The notes below the pieces were generated by a model. That model was not told the origin of the DNA and made no database searches. It was given only the letters and a program-made list of their open reading frames with translations. From Syntrophobacteraceae bacterium (GTDB taxonomy: Bacteria; Desulfobacterota; Syntrophobacteria; Syntrophobacterales; Syntrophobacteraceae), in the NCBI GenBank assembly GCA_018053185.1, contig JAGPLX010000021.1:1-44288 (forward strand): a stretch of DNA of 44,288 nucleotides, given 5' to 3'. Positions 7,848-15,193 of the stretch are shown in pieces; positions within the stretch are counted from its first letter, which is position 1; every line of letters starts with the position of its first letter. Made by a program: the position numbers and the translations under genes.

Positions 7848-10301
7848 TTACGGGAGCAGGGACAGTTCGAGGGTCACGGCCGTCGCCCCAGCCCCTGGAT
7901 GACCCGGAAAGCGCCACGCCGACAGGTGTCCTCGCAGGCATTCCTCCACGGATCGCCCGATTTCGGCAGGTTCGAGGATTTTCAGATCCCGCACCCGGCC
8001 TTTCCCGTCCACCTTCCAGGTCACACGCAGTTTCCATTCTTTGCCTTCCTTCTCGAGAAGAGGCCACAGACAGTCGGGAAAAACCCCCAGGGAATCTTCA
8101 ATGACCGAACGGACCTCAGATTCTTTCAACCCGGGCCCAACCTTCAAGTGTTCGATGCGAACCTTTCCTTTGGAGTCGTCTCTTCCCGTTTTGCCTTTCT
8201 CGGCTTCCCCGGTGATTGGAACATTCCGGGCATCCTCCGGCACGGTTTTGGCCACATGCGGCAGGATGGTCATGGAAGGAGCCGTCCCCGATCCCGACCC
8301 GGGCATCATTCCTCTCGGCAAAGGAGCCCCCGGACCCACGGCATAATCGGATACCCCCTCGGGCAAAGGAAGGGGCTGTCGAACAGTGCTCAGGTCGCCG
8401 TCCTTGCGGCGAATCTCGCTGTCCACGGCCACAAACGAGGTGAATCCCGTGAGAATACCGTATTGCAGGCCCAGGTTCGTGATCTCCCCGATACGGCGGT
8501 TCGAGGGCAAAAGCCGGTTGTAGTCCGACAGGCGCGCGATCCTGGACCGCGCCCACAAGTACCGGAGGGCCATGTTGGATTCCAACGGCTTGTGAGTGCT
8601 CACGTCGAGTTGTCGGTCGTAAGAGTCGCCTCCCAGGCGCCCATGCAAAGAAATCTTTCCCTGGGGCCTGCCCGTCCATTTTCCGTATACCATCACGGGG
8701 CGTTCTGCGAAGACGTCGGGCAACTGAGGCGGCTCGACCTCGCCGACCTGGAATCCGTCCACTTCGAGCTCGAGCTGAGTCAGCAGGGGCGTACTGATAA
8801 GCCGACGGAATCTTTCCGCCTGACGGGGGGCCTCCTCAGGTCTGGTCACGATGAAGGGTTCTCCCAATCCCACTCGGGCCATTCCTTCGATTAGATGCCG
8901 ATTCACACTCGATCCGATGCCGAAGGAAAAGACGTTGGCCTTGCCCAGGGATCTACGAATCAGATCAAAGACTTCGGCCTCGACGCTCACAAACCCGTCC
9001 GTCACAATCACCAGGGTGCGGGCCGTCCCCTCCCGGGCCGGTAATTTCATCGCCCATTCGAGGGCCGGAAGCAGCTCCGTTCCTCCCCCGCCCTGTTGTT
9101 GTCCGATGAGTTCCATCGCACGGCGCACATTCTCCGGGGTTGCGGGTTGGGAACGTTCGGACAGGAGCTGAGACCCTCCGGAAAACAGCAGGACGTTGAA
9201 CAGGTCCTGACCTGTAAAGCCGGAGAGAAGATCCTTCAGAAGTCCCTTGGCGGTGTCAAGCGGGAAACCGTGCATGGACCCGGAAACGTCCACCACGAAG
9301 ATGGTTTCCCGTGGAGGGACCATATTTTTTGAAAAGGTTTTCGGGGGTTCCATGAGAAGCAGGAAGAAATTCTCTTCCCGGCCTTCGTAAAGCAGGAGTC
9401 CGGGTTCGACACTCTTTCCCGACAGGCGATATTTCAGAATGAAATCCCGGTTGCCCGCGAATTTTTCCGTCGGGGCCAGGGACACCCCGACCACGTTGGG
9501 ACCCTCATAGCGGGTCCGGGTCTCGTGACTCGGAGATGTCACCTCCTGGATGGGCAGCCCCGCATCCAGCCTGACCTGGATATCGAATTCGCAGGTGGGG
9601 GCTTCCCTCTGCGGGAGGTAGGGGTTTTGAGACCATTTCTCGGAAGCGGGGGCACCGACCGCCGATTCATTGGAATAACGAGGCCCAACCACCGTGGGGT
9701 AGACGAACTCGTAGACCCCTTCCGTCCTGGTCAGCAGTTCAGTGTATCGGAGCTCCGCCTGGATTTCGTCTCCCGGAAGAATGTTTGCCACGTTCATCTG
9801 GAAAACGTTGGGACGATGCTGTTCCAGAAGCGATGCAGTCTTACCCTGTTGCAGCGCATCCTCATACGCCTGACGGGCTTTTTCCCGCTTGCGAATCTCT
9901 GCCTGGATCACTCGATCCCCAACACTCATCTTCATCCCATGGACCGCTGCTCGGGTGGAGGCAGGGAACACGTAAACGGCCTCGATGGATCGGTTGCCTC
10001 CATTCTTGTAGACCTGGACCACCGTCACCTCGGCAATGACCCCGGCAACTCGAACTGTCGTCCGTGTGGATTTTAGAGGGAATTGATCGAGGCCCGGATC
10101 GTCACTTTTGACGAAAAAGTAGGGAGAAAGAGTCTTGTCCTTCCCGGCGAAATCCGCCTCGGCCCACGCGGGTCCTGCTCGAAACAGGGTCCGGGGGAAC
10201 TCTCCCCGAACTCCCTCCATCGAAACAAAATTCACAGCGACCATCCAAGCCAGGAGTAGCCGCCACGCTGCTTTCTTTTTAGGACGCCCCGGTCTTTCCA
10301 C
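7848..10301 (-). CDS. VIT and von Willebrand A domain protein with AgmX/TonB-like C-terminus
   Basis: 817 residues. An N-terminal signal/anchor (KKKAAWRLLLAWMVAVNF) is followed by a VIT domain (about 70-205; VTVVQVYKNGGNRSIEAVYVFP style beta strands and NVFQMNVANILPGDEI). A VWA domain begins near 332, with an intact MIDAS motif DVSGS (D338, S340, S342) and downstream GGGTEL and VIVTDG. The layout resembles inter-alpha-trypsin-inhibitor heavy chains and bacterial VIT-VWA proteins of the sortase-target group, but there is no LPxTG sorting tail. The last ~100 residues instead read like an AgmX/PglI or TonB C-terminal domain (SLGVFPDCLWPLLEKEG, DGKGRVRDLKI, HLSAWRFPG). The start is GTG at 10301, with AAGGAGG six bases upstream. 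Location is probably periplasmic or envelope-associated; an adhesion or assembly role is inferred only. Confidence 0.85.
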   Translation of the reverse strand: MERPGRPKKKAAWRLLLAWMVAVNFVSMEGVRGEFPRTLFRAGPAWAEADFAGKDKTLSPYFFVKSDDPGLDQFPLKSTRTTVRVAGVIAEVTVVQVYKNGGNRSIEAVYVFPASTRAAVHGMKMSVGDRVIQAEIRKREKARQAYEDALQQGKTASLLEQHRPNVFQMNVANILPGDEIQAELRYTELLTRTEGVYEFVYPTVVGPRYSNESAVGAPASEKWSQNPYLPQREAPTCEFDIQVRLDAGLPIQEVTSPSHETRTRYEGPNVVGVSLAPTEKFAGNRDFILKYRLSGKSVEPGLLLYEGREENFFLLLMEPPKTFSKNMVPPRETIFVVDVSGSMHGFPLDTAKGLLKDLLSGFTGQDLFNVLLFSGGSQLLSERSQPATPENVRRAMELIGQQQGGGGTELLPALEWAMKLPAREGTARTLVIVTDGFVSVEAEVFDLIRRSLGKANVFSFGIGSSVNRHLIEGMARVGLGEPFIVTRPEEAPRQAERFRRLISTPLLTQLELEVDGFQVGEVEPPQLPDVFAERPVMVYGKWTGRPQGKISLHGRLGGDSYDRQLDVSTHKPLESNMALRYLWARSRIARLSDYNRLLPSNRRIGEITNLGLQYGILTGFTSFVAVDSEIRRKDGDLSTVRQPLPLPEGVSDYAVGPGAPLPRGMMPGSGSGTAPSMTILPHVAKTVPEDARNVPITGEAEKGKTGRDDSKGKVRIEHLKVGPGLKESEVRSVIEDSLGVFPDCLWPLLEKEGKEWKLRVTWKVDGKGRVRDLKILEPAEIGRSVEECLRGHLSAWRFPGHPGAGATAVTLELSLLP

Positions 10302-10739
10302 GGAAAACCTCCTTGCTGTTGGCTTTTTCGGATTGCCTTCCAATTCATTGGACAACGATAAAGAGAAAAAGTTCCCGGGAACGGAGAGCAAAACAAAAAA
10401 CCCGGGACCGGCTCCCCTTTGGATCTAGACCATTCGGAAACTGAAAAGTTCCCGAAAAAAAGCGCGACATCCCGGTGCCGGCCAGGGCCCGGTCCACGGC
10501 GGGTTCGATCGTCTCCTCCCCGGAACCAAAGGGGGGTTGAGCCGGCAAAGGCCTTTGCCTACAGCGCATAAAGACCCGGAACACCCAAAAAGCAAGATCT
10601 CGTTAAAGAACCTGAGCATCAAACGGCTTCAATCCTGTAAAATAGGGTTGAGACCGGAAGATACGACGGGAAGCTCCCTCATCGGGGTAAATATTACCCT
10701 GTTATTCACGAGGAGATTACTACCATTCATATTCAGATT
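10302..10739. promoter_or_regulatory. Divergent intergenic region with palindromes upstream of the Crp/Fnr gene
   Basis: No gene is seen in these 438 bp between two divergent genes. It holds GTTCCCGGGAAC near 10370, a perfect 16-bp palindrome GGCAAAGGCCTTTGCC (10544-10559), and GGGTAA-ATA-TTACCC (10685-10699), which lies 41 bp before the regulator start and could be an autoregulatory operator. A poor relative of the downstream operators (TTTGC ... GCGCA) occurs at 10554-10568. None is proven functional. Confidence 0.35.
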
Positions 10740-11438
10740 ATGAACGATCGCAACATGTTTTCCGACGCCCTGACGCGGGCCGACGTATTCGCCGGCATTG
10801 AAAAAGGGGAGCTATCCCGCATTTTCGGCCTGGGCCGGAGGAACGTCTATCCGTCCGGGGCCACCCTTTTTCGTGAAGGCGATCCAGCCGTCACGTGCTA
10901 CCTTGTGCTGACAGGCCGTTTGAAGCTCACCAAGTTGCATGAAGAGGGGAAAGAGATCCTCGTTCGGTACGTCCCTGCGGGTCAACTGGCTGCCGTCGTC
11001 GCCCTGTTCGCGGGAAAGAATTATCCCGTGACGGCGCAGGTCATCGAGCGGGCCGAAATCATCGGCTGGGACCATGAAACCATGATGGACATCCTTCTGT
11101 CGCACCCGCGATTGGCCGTTAATATGCTGCATGCGGTGATCGAACGCATGGAAGAACTGCAAAGCCGTCACCTGGAACTCCATGCGGAACGGGCGGAACA
11201 GCGCATCGCCAGGGCGATCTTACGGATCATGAATCAGTCGGGACGTAAAACCGATAAGGGCATCCTCATCGATTTCCGCCTCAGCCGCCGGGACCTGGCC
11301 GACTATACGGGCACGACCCTCTACACGGTAAGCCGCACCCTCAGTAGCTGGGAGAAACAGGGCTGGATTACCTCCGGCCGGGAACGGATCGTCGTGATCG
11401 ACCCCCATGCCCTGGTGCTCTTTGCGGAAAGGGATTAA
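10740..11438 (+). CDS. Crp/Fnr family transcriptional regulator (HcpR/DNR-like)
   Basis: 232 residues. The N-terminal cyclic-nucleotide-binding-like beta barrel (about 12-125) includes GATLFREGDPAVTCYLVLTG and YVPAGQLAAVVALF. A dimerisation helix (about 126-160) and a winged helix (about 165-230) follow, with SRRDLADYTGTTLYTVSRTL as the helix-turn-helix. The only cysteine is C53, so an FNR-type 4Fe-4S cluster is not possible; haem or another ligand is more likely. In the recognition helix Ser198 and Arg199 match the E-x-x-S-R signature of FNR, but Glu is replaced by Tyr195, which implies a changed DNA site. It lies directly before the DUF1858-cupin-hcp genes, whose promoters carry identical palindromes. 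It is therefore inferred to be their nitrosative/redox-stress activator. The start is the ATG following an AT-rich leader; no good ribosome-binding site is visible. Confidence 0.85.
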   Translation: MNDRNMFSDALTRADVFAGIEKGELSRIFGLGRRNVYPSGATLFREGDPAVTCYLVLTGRLKLTKLHEEGKEILVRYVPAGQLAAVVALFAGKNYPVTAQVIERAEIIGWDHETMMDILLSHPRLAVNMLHAVIERMEELQSRHLELHAERAEQRIARAILRIMNQSGRKTDKGILIDFRLSRRDLADYTGTTLYTVSRTLSSWEKQGWITSGRERIVVIDPHALVLFAERD

Positions 11439-11473
11439 CGTCCTCAAAAATCTCACCGGCATATTTTCCCTTA

Positions 11474-11489
11474 TTTGCGCCAGCGCAAA
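11474..11489. promoter_or_regulatory. Operator A: TTTGCGC-N2-GCGCAAA palindrome
   Basis: A perfect inverted repeat TTTGCGC-CA-GCGCAAA centred at 11481.5. The spacing to the TACTAT -10 box (11511-11516) puts its centre at about -41.5 from the expected transcription start, the class II geometry of FNR/CRP activators. The same site recurs before hcp. The Crp/Fnr protein encoded just upstream is the likely binder (inference). Confidence 0.75.
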
Positions 11490-11510
11490 GACAACCCTGC
11501 CGTTACACGT

Positions 11511-11516
11511 TACTAT
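11511..11516 (+). promoter_or_regulatory. -10 element of DUF1858-cupin transcript
   Basis: TACTAT, with no -35 match, as expected for an activator-dependent promoter. The predicted start point (about 11522-11524) falls next to the ATG at 11525, so the mRNA may be leaderless or use the internal ATG at 11543. Confidence 0.45.
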
Positions 11517-11524
11517 CCGACACC

Positions 11525-11728
11525 ATGAAGCTCGATTTGAACATGACCGTCCGTGAACTGTTGCGAGATCATCCGTCGGCGATGGATGTCTTCATCGAGA
11601 GGAAGATGCTCTGCGTCGGCTGCCCGGCCCAGGCCTTCCACACCCTGGGCGACGTAGTGAGGCTTTACGGGCTGGACGGAGAGAGTTTCATGGCGAGTCT
11701 CGATCAGCATGTCCAGCAGGAAGGATAA
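11525..11728 (+). CDS. DUF1858 / hybrid-cluster-associated redox disulfide protein
   Basis: 67 residues forming a single DUF1858 domain (MTVRELLRDHPSAMDVFIER, then KMLCVGCPAQAFHTLGDVVRLYG). The C-x-x-C in MLCVGCP is the paired cysteine typical of the small proteins found beside hybrid cluster protein (TIGR03980 type) and of the ScdA/RIC N-terminus, and is thought to be redox active. It is the first gene after operator A and is followed 61 bp later by the cupin gene. There is no Shine-Dalgarno before the ATG at 11525 and the promoter is very close. The alternative start ATG 11543 would shorten it by six residues. The first 16 codons have a decayed copy in front of hcp. Confidence 0.85.
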   Translation: MKLDLNMTVRELLRDHPSAMDVFIERKMLCVGCPAQAFHTLGDVVRLYGLDGESFMASLDQHVQQEG

Positions 11729-11789
11729 AAACGGGAAGAGACGCGGATCGGGCATTTGAACCATATCATAATCCCGGCAGGAGGCGCAC

Positions 11790-12170
11790 ATGGTCGCGGA
11801 AAACAAGGACACGACGAAGGGCACGGGCACGGATCGGCCCGTCAGGTCAAGGATGCCCGCGAGCGAAGTATTCGATATCGCGGGAATGGTAAACTATGCG
11901 GAAGGCAGTATTGTCAGTCGGACGTTGGTCGAGAGCAAGGCGGGGACGGTCACGCTTTTCGCCTTCGACGAGGGACAAAGCCTGAGCGAGCACACAGCTC
12001 CCTTCGACGCACTGGTCCTGGTCCTCGACGGAGAGGGCGAATTCACCGTGGGCGGAAAAACCCACCGTGTTGCCGCGGGCCAGGCGCTGCTGATGCCCGC
12101 CGATATCCCCCATGCCGTGAAAGCCGGGAGACCGTTCAAGATGCTGCTGACGATGCTTCGATTCAAGTAA
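11790..12170 (+). CDS. Cupin domain protein
   Basis: 126 residues. A single conserved-barrel cupin spans about 40-125: motif 1 appears as SLSEHTAPFDALVLVLDGEGEF (H and E positions of the metal site partly kept) and motif 2 as LLMPADIPHAVKAG with His near residue 109. Such small cupins often bind a divalent metal and may act on or sense small molecules. No enzymatic role can be read from the sequence. The ribosome-binding site GGCAGGAGG stands 6-7 nt upstream. It lies in the same direction after the DUF1858 gene, before hcp, so it is probably part of the stress regulon under operator A. Similar cupins next to hcp are plausible but were not checked. Confidence 0.8.
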   Translation: MVAENKDTTKGTGTDRPVRSRMPASEVFDIAGMVNYAEGSIVSRTLVESKAGTVTLFAFDEGQSLSEHTAPFDALVLVLDGEGEFTVGGKTHRVAAGQALLMPADIPHAVKAGRPFKMLLTMLRFK

Positions 12171-12215
12171 AGTTTTATGGCGGGAGCGGAGAAAATCCCC
12201 AACATTTCCCCTGTA

Positions 12216-12231
12216 TTTGCGCCGGCGCAAA
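12216..12231. promoter_or_regulatory. Operator B: second TTTGCGC-N2-GCGCAAA palindrome
   Basis: A perfect 16-bp palindrome TTTGCGCCGGCGCAAA centred at 12223.5, upstream of hcp. It matches operator A at 15 of 16 positions. A class II start point would fall near 12265, with CATATT (12254-12259) or TACTGT (12259-12264) as -10. Confidence 0.75.
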
Positions 12232-12298
12232 GACGGCGCTACTGTTACTGTTACATATTACTGTCCGACAACGTAAAGCTCGATGGAAACATGACCGT
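12216..12298 (+). repeat. Duplicated promoter plus decayed DUF1858 gene start ahead of hcp
   Basis: This segment is a diverged copy of 11474-11550. The last 48 bases of each (11503-11550 and 12251-12298) align without gaps at 39 of 48 positions. The start ATG of the DUF1858 gene has become GTA in the copy, and the following codons read [16 protein letters not shown] beside MKLDLNMTVRELLRDH. The hcp ribosome-binding site (AAAGGAG, 12304-12310) lies inside the decayed coding start, which suggests hcp captured its promoter by local duplication. Confidence 0.7.
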
Positions 12299-12318
12299 AA
12301 AAGAAAGGAGAAAGCATC

Positions 12319-13959
12319 ATGTTTTGTTTTCAGTGCCAGGAAACCGCAAGGAATCAGGGTTGCACGGTGAGAGGTGTGTGCGGAAAACCGGAAGAGACGG
12401 CCGACCTCCAGGACCTGCTCATCTACGTCTGCAAGGGCATTTCCGTCTACGGCGAAAAACTGCCGGGGAAAATCGATCGACAAGTCGGCCGATTCATCTG
12501 TGACGCGCTTTTTACGACCATCACCAATGTCGCCTGGGACGATGAGGTGATCATCGGGAAGATCAGGGAAGGGCTCCGAATACGTGACGCCGTAAGGGCG
12601 GCGGTCGGAAGCAACGCGCCCGCGACTTTGCCCGATTGTGCCACCTGGACGGCGACGGCAAACGAGGACATCATGGCCAAGGCCAAGGCCGGAGAGGTGC
12701 GTCTCACGGCCACGACCGACGAGGATGTCCGCTCCCTGAGGTCCATGCTCACGTTCGGGTGCAAGGGGATCGCCGCCTATGCGGAACACGCCGCCATCCT
12801 GGGGTTCGAGCGGGACGATATCTACGATTTCCTCATGGAGGCCCTCGCATCCACCACGAAAGATCTCTCGGCGGACGAAATGATCGCTCTTGTAATGAAG
12901 GCCGGTGAGACGGCCGTCAATACCATGGCCCTTCTCGATGAGGCCAACACGACCACCTACGGGCATCCGGAGATAACGGAAGTCGATATCGGCGTTCGCG
13001 GCAACCCCGGCATTCTCATCTCCGGCCATGATTTGAAAGACATGGAAGAGCTCCTCAAGCAAACGGAAGGGACGGGGGTGGATGTCTATACCCACGGAGA
13101 GATGCTCCCGGCCAACTACTACCCGGCTTTCAAGAAACACCGCCACCTTGTGGGCAATTACGGGGGTTCCTGGTGGCACCAGAACGAGGAGTTCGAATCC
13201 TTCAACGGCCCCATCATTTTGACGACGAACTGCCTGATCCCCATCAAGAAGGAGAATACCTATCTCAACCGCCTCTTTACCACCGGCACTGTTTGCTATC
13301 CGGGGGCCAGTCACATTCCGGACCGGCCAAAAGGGGGCATGAAGGATTTTTCTGCAGCCGTCGCCCTGGCCAAGACCTGCCCGGCCCCGAAGGCGCTCGA
13401 GTCCGGCAAGATCGTCGGCGGGTTTGGCCATAACCAGGTCCTTGCCTTGGCCGACAAAGTGATCGCAGCCGTGAAGTCGGGGGCGATCAAGCGATTCATC
13501 GTCATGGCCGGCTGCGACGGGCGGCATAAGACGCGGAGTTATTTCACCGAGGTGGCGGAAAAATTACCGAAAGATACGGTGATCCTGACGGCGGGCTGCG
13601 CCAAGTACCGGTACAACAAGCTGGCATTGGGTGACATCGCCGGTATCCCCCGGGTTCTCGACGCCGGTCAGTGCAACGATTCCTATTCGCTTGCTGTAAT
13701 CGCCCTGAAACTCAAAGAGGCCTTCGGGCTACAGGACATCAATGACTTGCCCATCTCCTTCGACATCGCCTGGTATGAACAAAAGGCCGTCGCCGTGCTC
13801 CTCGCTCTGCTCTACCTCGGAGTCAAGGGCATGAGACTGGGTCCCACCCTGCCGGGTTTCCTCTCTCCCAACGTGGCCAGGGTCCTTGTGGACAAATTTG
13901 CCATCACCCCCATCGGGACCGTCGAAGAGGATATCGCCGCCATGATGGCGGGGAAATAG
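12319..13959 (+). CDS. hcp: Hybrid cluster protein (class I), hydroxylamine/NO reductase
   Basis: 546 residues, normal for Hcp. The N-terminal C3-x2-C6-x8-C15-x5-C21 ([21 protein letters not shown]) is the class I arrangement that holds a cubane cluster. Hybrid-cluster ligands are all present by context: His in ILISGHDL, Glu in YTHGEMLP, Cys in TTNCLIP, the persulfide-type Cys in GTVCYPGA, Cys in [10 protein letters not shown], Cys in AGQCNDSYS, and Glu in [10 protein letters not shown]. Hcp reduces hydroxylamine in vitro and is regarded as an NO reductase / S-nitrosylation factor in vivo; it is cytoplasmic and oxygen sensitive. No hcr reductase gene is adjacent. AAAGGAG lies 8 nt upstream of the start. 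Expression is inferred to depend on operator B. Confidence 0.96.
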   Translation: MFCFQCQETARNQGCTVRGVCGKPEETADLQDLLIYVCKGISVYGEKLPGKIDRQVGRFICDALFTTITNVAWDDEVIIGKIREGLRIRDAVRAAVGSNAPATLPDCATWTATANEDIMAKAKAGEVRLTATTDEDVRSLRSMLTFGCKGIAAYAEHAAILGFERDDIYDFLMEALASTTKDLSADEMIALVMKAGETAVNTMALLDEANTTTYGHPEITEVDIGVRGNPGILISGHDLKDMEELLKQTEGTGVDVYTHGEMLPANYYPAFKKHRHLVGNYGGSWWHQNEEFESFNGPIILTTNCLIPIKKENTYLNRLFTTGTVCYPGASHIPDRPKGGMKDFSAAVALAKTCPAPKALESGKIVGGFGHNQVLALADKVIAAVKSGAIKRFIVMAGCDGRHKTRSYFTEVAEKLPKDTVILTAGCAKYRYNKLALGDIAGIPRVLDAGQCNDSYSLAVIALKLKEAFGLQDINDLPISFDIAWYEQKAVAVLLALLYLGVKGMRLGPTLPGFLSPNVARVLVDKFAITPIGTVEEDIAAMMAGK

Positions 13960-14340
13960 GGGATCGCTGAATTTGGACCAAACGGCATGACGCGCCCGGA
14001 ACCACCCGCGGGCGTATCATGTTTTCGGCATTGAGCCAATGAGAGCCTGTGGCTCTGGTACGCCACAAAACGGCGTTGTTCGGCGAGGCGGGAATAGGTG
14101 TTGACCCGCCACATCTCTCCCCCAGCCTAACCCAGCGCCGGCCTTCTGGCAGTTTGTAAGAACCGTCAGTCATGGGTTGCCTTTCGATTCATATCCGTCG
14201 TTTACGGATGGACATCGTCCTTACCGATGCTGTTTCCGAACAACCGGTCCCACAGGTCGTCGTGGCCCGTTCGGTGAGGATTCTCTCGGTCCAAATGCCA
14301 CTGCCAGGAATTGTTGATTATGTAGTTACGGATGCTTTCC

Positions 14341-14364
14341 AGGGGCACGGCATGCCGTGCCCCT
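14341..14364. repeat. Perfect 24-bp palindrome, copy 1 (REP-like)
   Basis: Self-complementary unit with the half-site AGGGGCACGGCA. On the minus strand it is read in frame as VGARHAVPL within the RAYT gene, just after EHIIRDD. Confidence 0.9.
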
Positions 14365-14519
14365 ACATCATCCCGGATGATGTGTTCCCAATAGTTGCGT
14401 TGCCACACACGGGCGCCGGCCGTACCGCACATTTCGTTTATCCCCCTGGTAACGGCAGATTTATATGAGCGGATGACGGTGGGAATGGAACCAGGGACCG
14501 GTTTACCGAAATGTTCTCA

Positions 14520-14545
14520 TAGGGGCACGGCATGCCGTGCCCCTA
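14520..14545. repeat. Perfect 26-bp palindrome, copy 2 (REP-like)
   Basis: Same core as copy 1, with half-site TAGGGGCACGGCA, 179 bp away. It is read in the same frame as VGARHAVPL; the RAYT frame is closed by TGA immediately after it. Confidence 0.9.
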
Positions 14546-14873
14546 CGTTGTTCACGATCCAGAGAATGCCGTGCACATGGTTGGGCATAACGACAAATTC
14601 ATCCAATGCGGTGTTGGAAAAATGGTGAGGAATGGCCTGCCAACATCGCAGGGCCGTTTCACCCCATTCGTTCAATTGCATCACACCGTCCAGGATTCGA
14701 CCAAACAAATGTGTTCGATCCTGCGTGCGGAGGGTAACAAAATACACTCCCGGCCGGGTGTAATCCCATCCGGGCAATCGGATCGATCTGCGGTGGTGGT
14801 TCCGACTAGACGTCTGTTTCATATGTTTCATACCACGGTCGCCGACTTGTTATTATTTCTTGAGTACAACCCT

Positions 14874-15011
14874 GCACAATAGGGTATCCGATATGCTCCA
14901 AGCGTCATTTTATGGACGCAGGCTTTAGGTGGAAATCCAGGCTTTCCCATCCCTGGATTTCCGCGAAAGCATGCGAGGGCGACGGTCGGTAAAATGGTCA
15001 CCCTATTATGC
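14874..15011. repeat. MITE-like segment with inverted ends and internal hairpin
   Basis: GCACAATAGGGT (14874-14885) is matched at 11 of 12 positions by the reverse complement of 14999-15010. Between them, a perfect 11-bp stem (GGAAATCCAGG 14931-14941 with 14952-14962) forms a hairpin with a 10-nt loop. The segment lies between the start of the RAYT gene and the truncated end of the DUF1156 fragment, where the homology of that fragment ends. A small non-autonomous element is suspected, but no second copy is in the window. Confidence 0.35.
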
Positions 15012-15183
15012 GGAGCGGTACTAAGAGCCCTGCCCGGCACGAGGCCAAGGGCCGCCTCGCCCACCATAAGTGAAGTGTTGACGAATGCCCATGCCGAACG
15101 GATTTCTCACGGACGGAATGCCGCGAAGCAGCTGCGATCGGAAAAGCCACCTCTACCAGGCGTTTGCATTCCTTGGGGATCAT
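14998..15183 (-). pseudogene. 5' stump of DUF1156 adenine-specific DNA methylase
   Basis: 61 residues. MIPKECKRLVEVAFPIAAAS followed by REKSVRHGHSSTLHLWWARR matches the opening of DUF1156 proteins, large (around 900-1000 residue) DNA methyltransferases often found in defence or modification islands. Homology stops after RRPLASCRA, where sequence of the MITE-like segment begins, and the frame closes at 14998. More than 90% of the gene is missing. The start has GAGGGA six bases upstream and follows the rmuC stop codon by ten bases, so rmuC and this gene once formed a unit. The fragment cannot be catalytic. Confidence 0.75.
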
Positions 15184-15193
15184 AGGGTCTCCC

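Larger units (their letters stand above)
14202..14831 (-). pseudogene. REP-associated tyrosine (Y1/HUH) transposase, interrupted
   Basis: One frame runs the whole length with a single stop. Codons from 14831 give a RAYT-type Y1 transposase: RLPGWDYTRPGVYFVTLRTQ, CWQAIPHHFSNT, then the HUH motif HVH in VVMPNHVHGILWI. At 14520-14545 a palindrome encodes VGARHAVPL and is followed at once by TGA (14519-14517). In the same frame the protein resumes: FGKPVPGSIPTVIRSYKSAV, WQRNYWEHIIRDD, then a second VGARHAVPL from the palindrome at 14341-14364, and RNYIINNSWQWHLDRENP with the likely catalytic Tyr. Without the TGA the product would be about 209 residues, a normal RAYT size. Such enzymes mobilise REP palindromes. 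The gene may be recently inactivated, or the upstream part may act alone. Confidence 0.85.

Noticed and set aside
6721-8067. 448-codon minus-strand frame across the hybrid kinase
   Set aside because: Antisense to HATPase and receiver motifs, with no protein-family features of its own.
12291-12503. Upstream frame overlapping the hcp start ([10 protein letters not shown]...)
   Set aside because: It is the decayed copy of the DUF1858 gene start continuing out of frame through hcp; not a likely gene.
12175-13527. 450-codon minus-strand frame across hcp
   Set aside because: Antisense shadow; hcp has all cluster ligands on the plus strand.
13904-14173. 89-codon minus-strand frame after hcp
   Set aside because: Overlaps the hcp 3' end in antisense and matches no known family.
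14517-14519. In-frame TGA of the RAYT gene as a selenocysteine codon
   Set aside because: It lies at the end of an inserted palindrome, not at a conserved Cys position, and no SECIS context is expected for this family.
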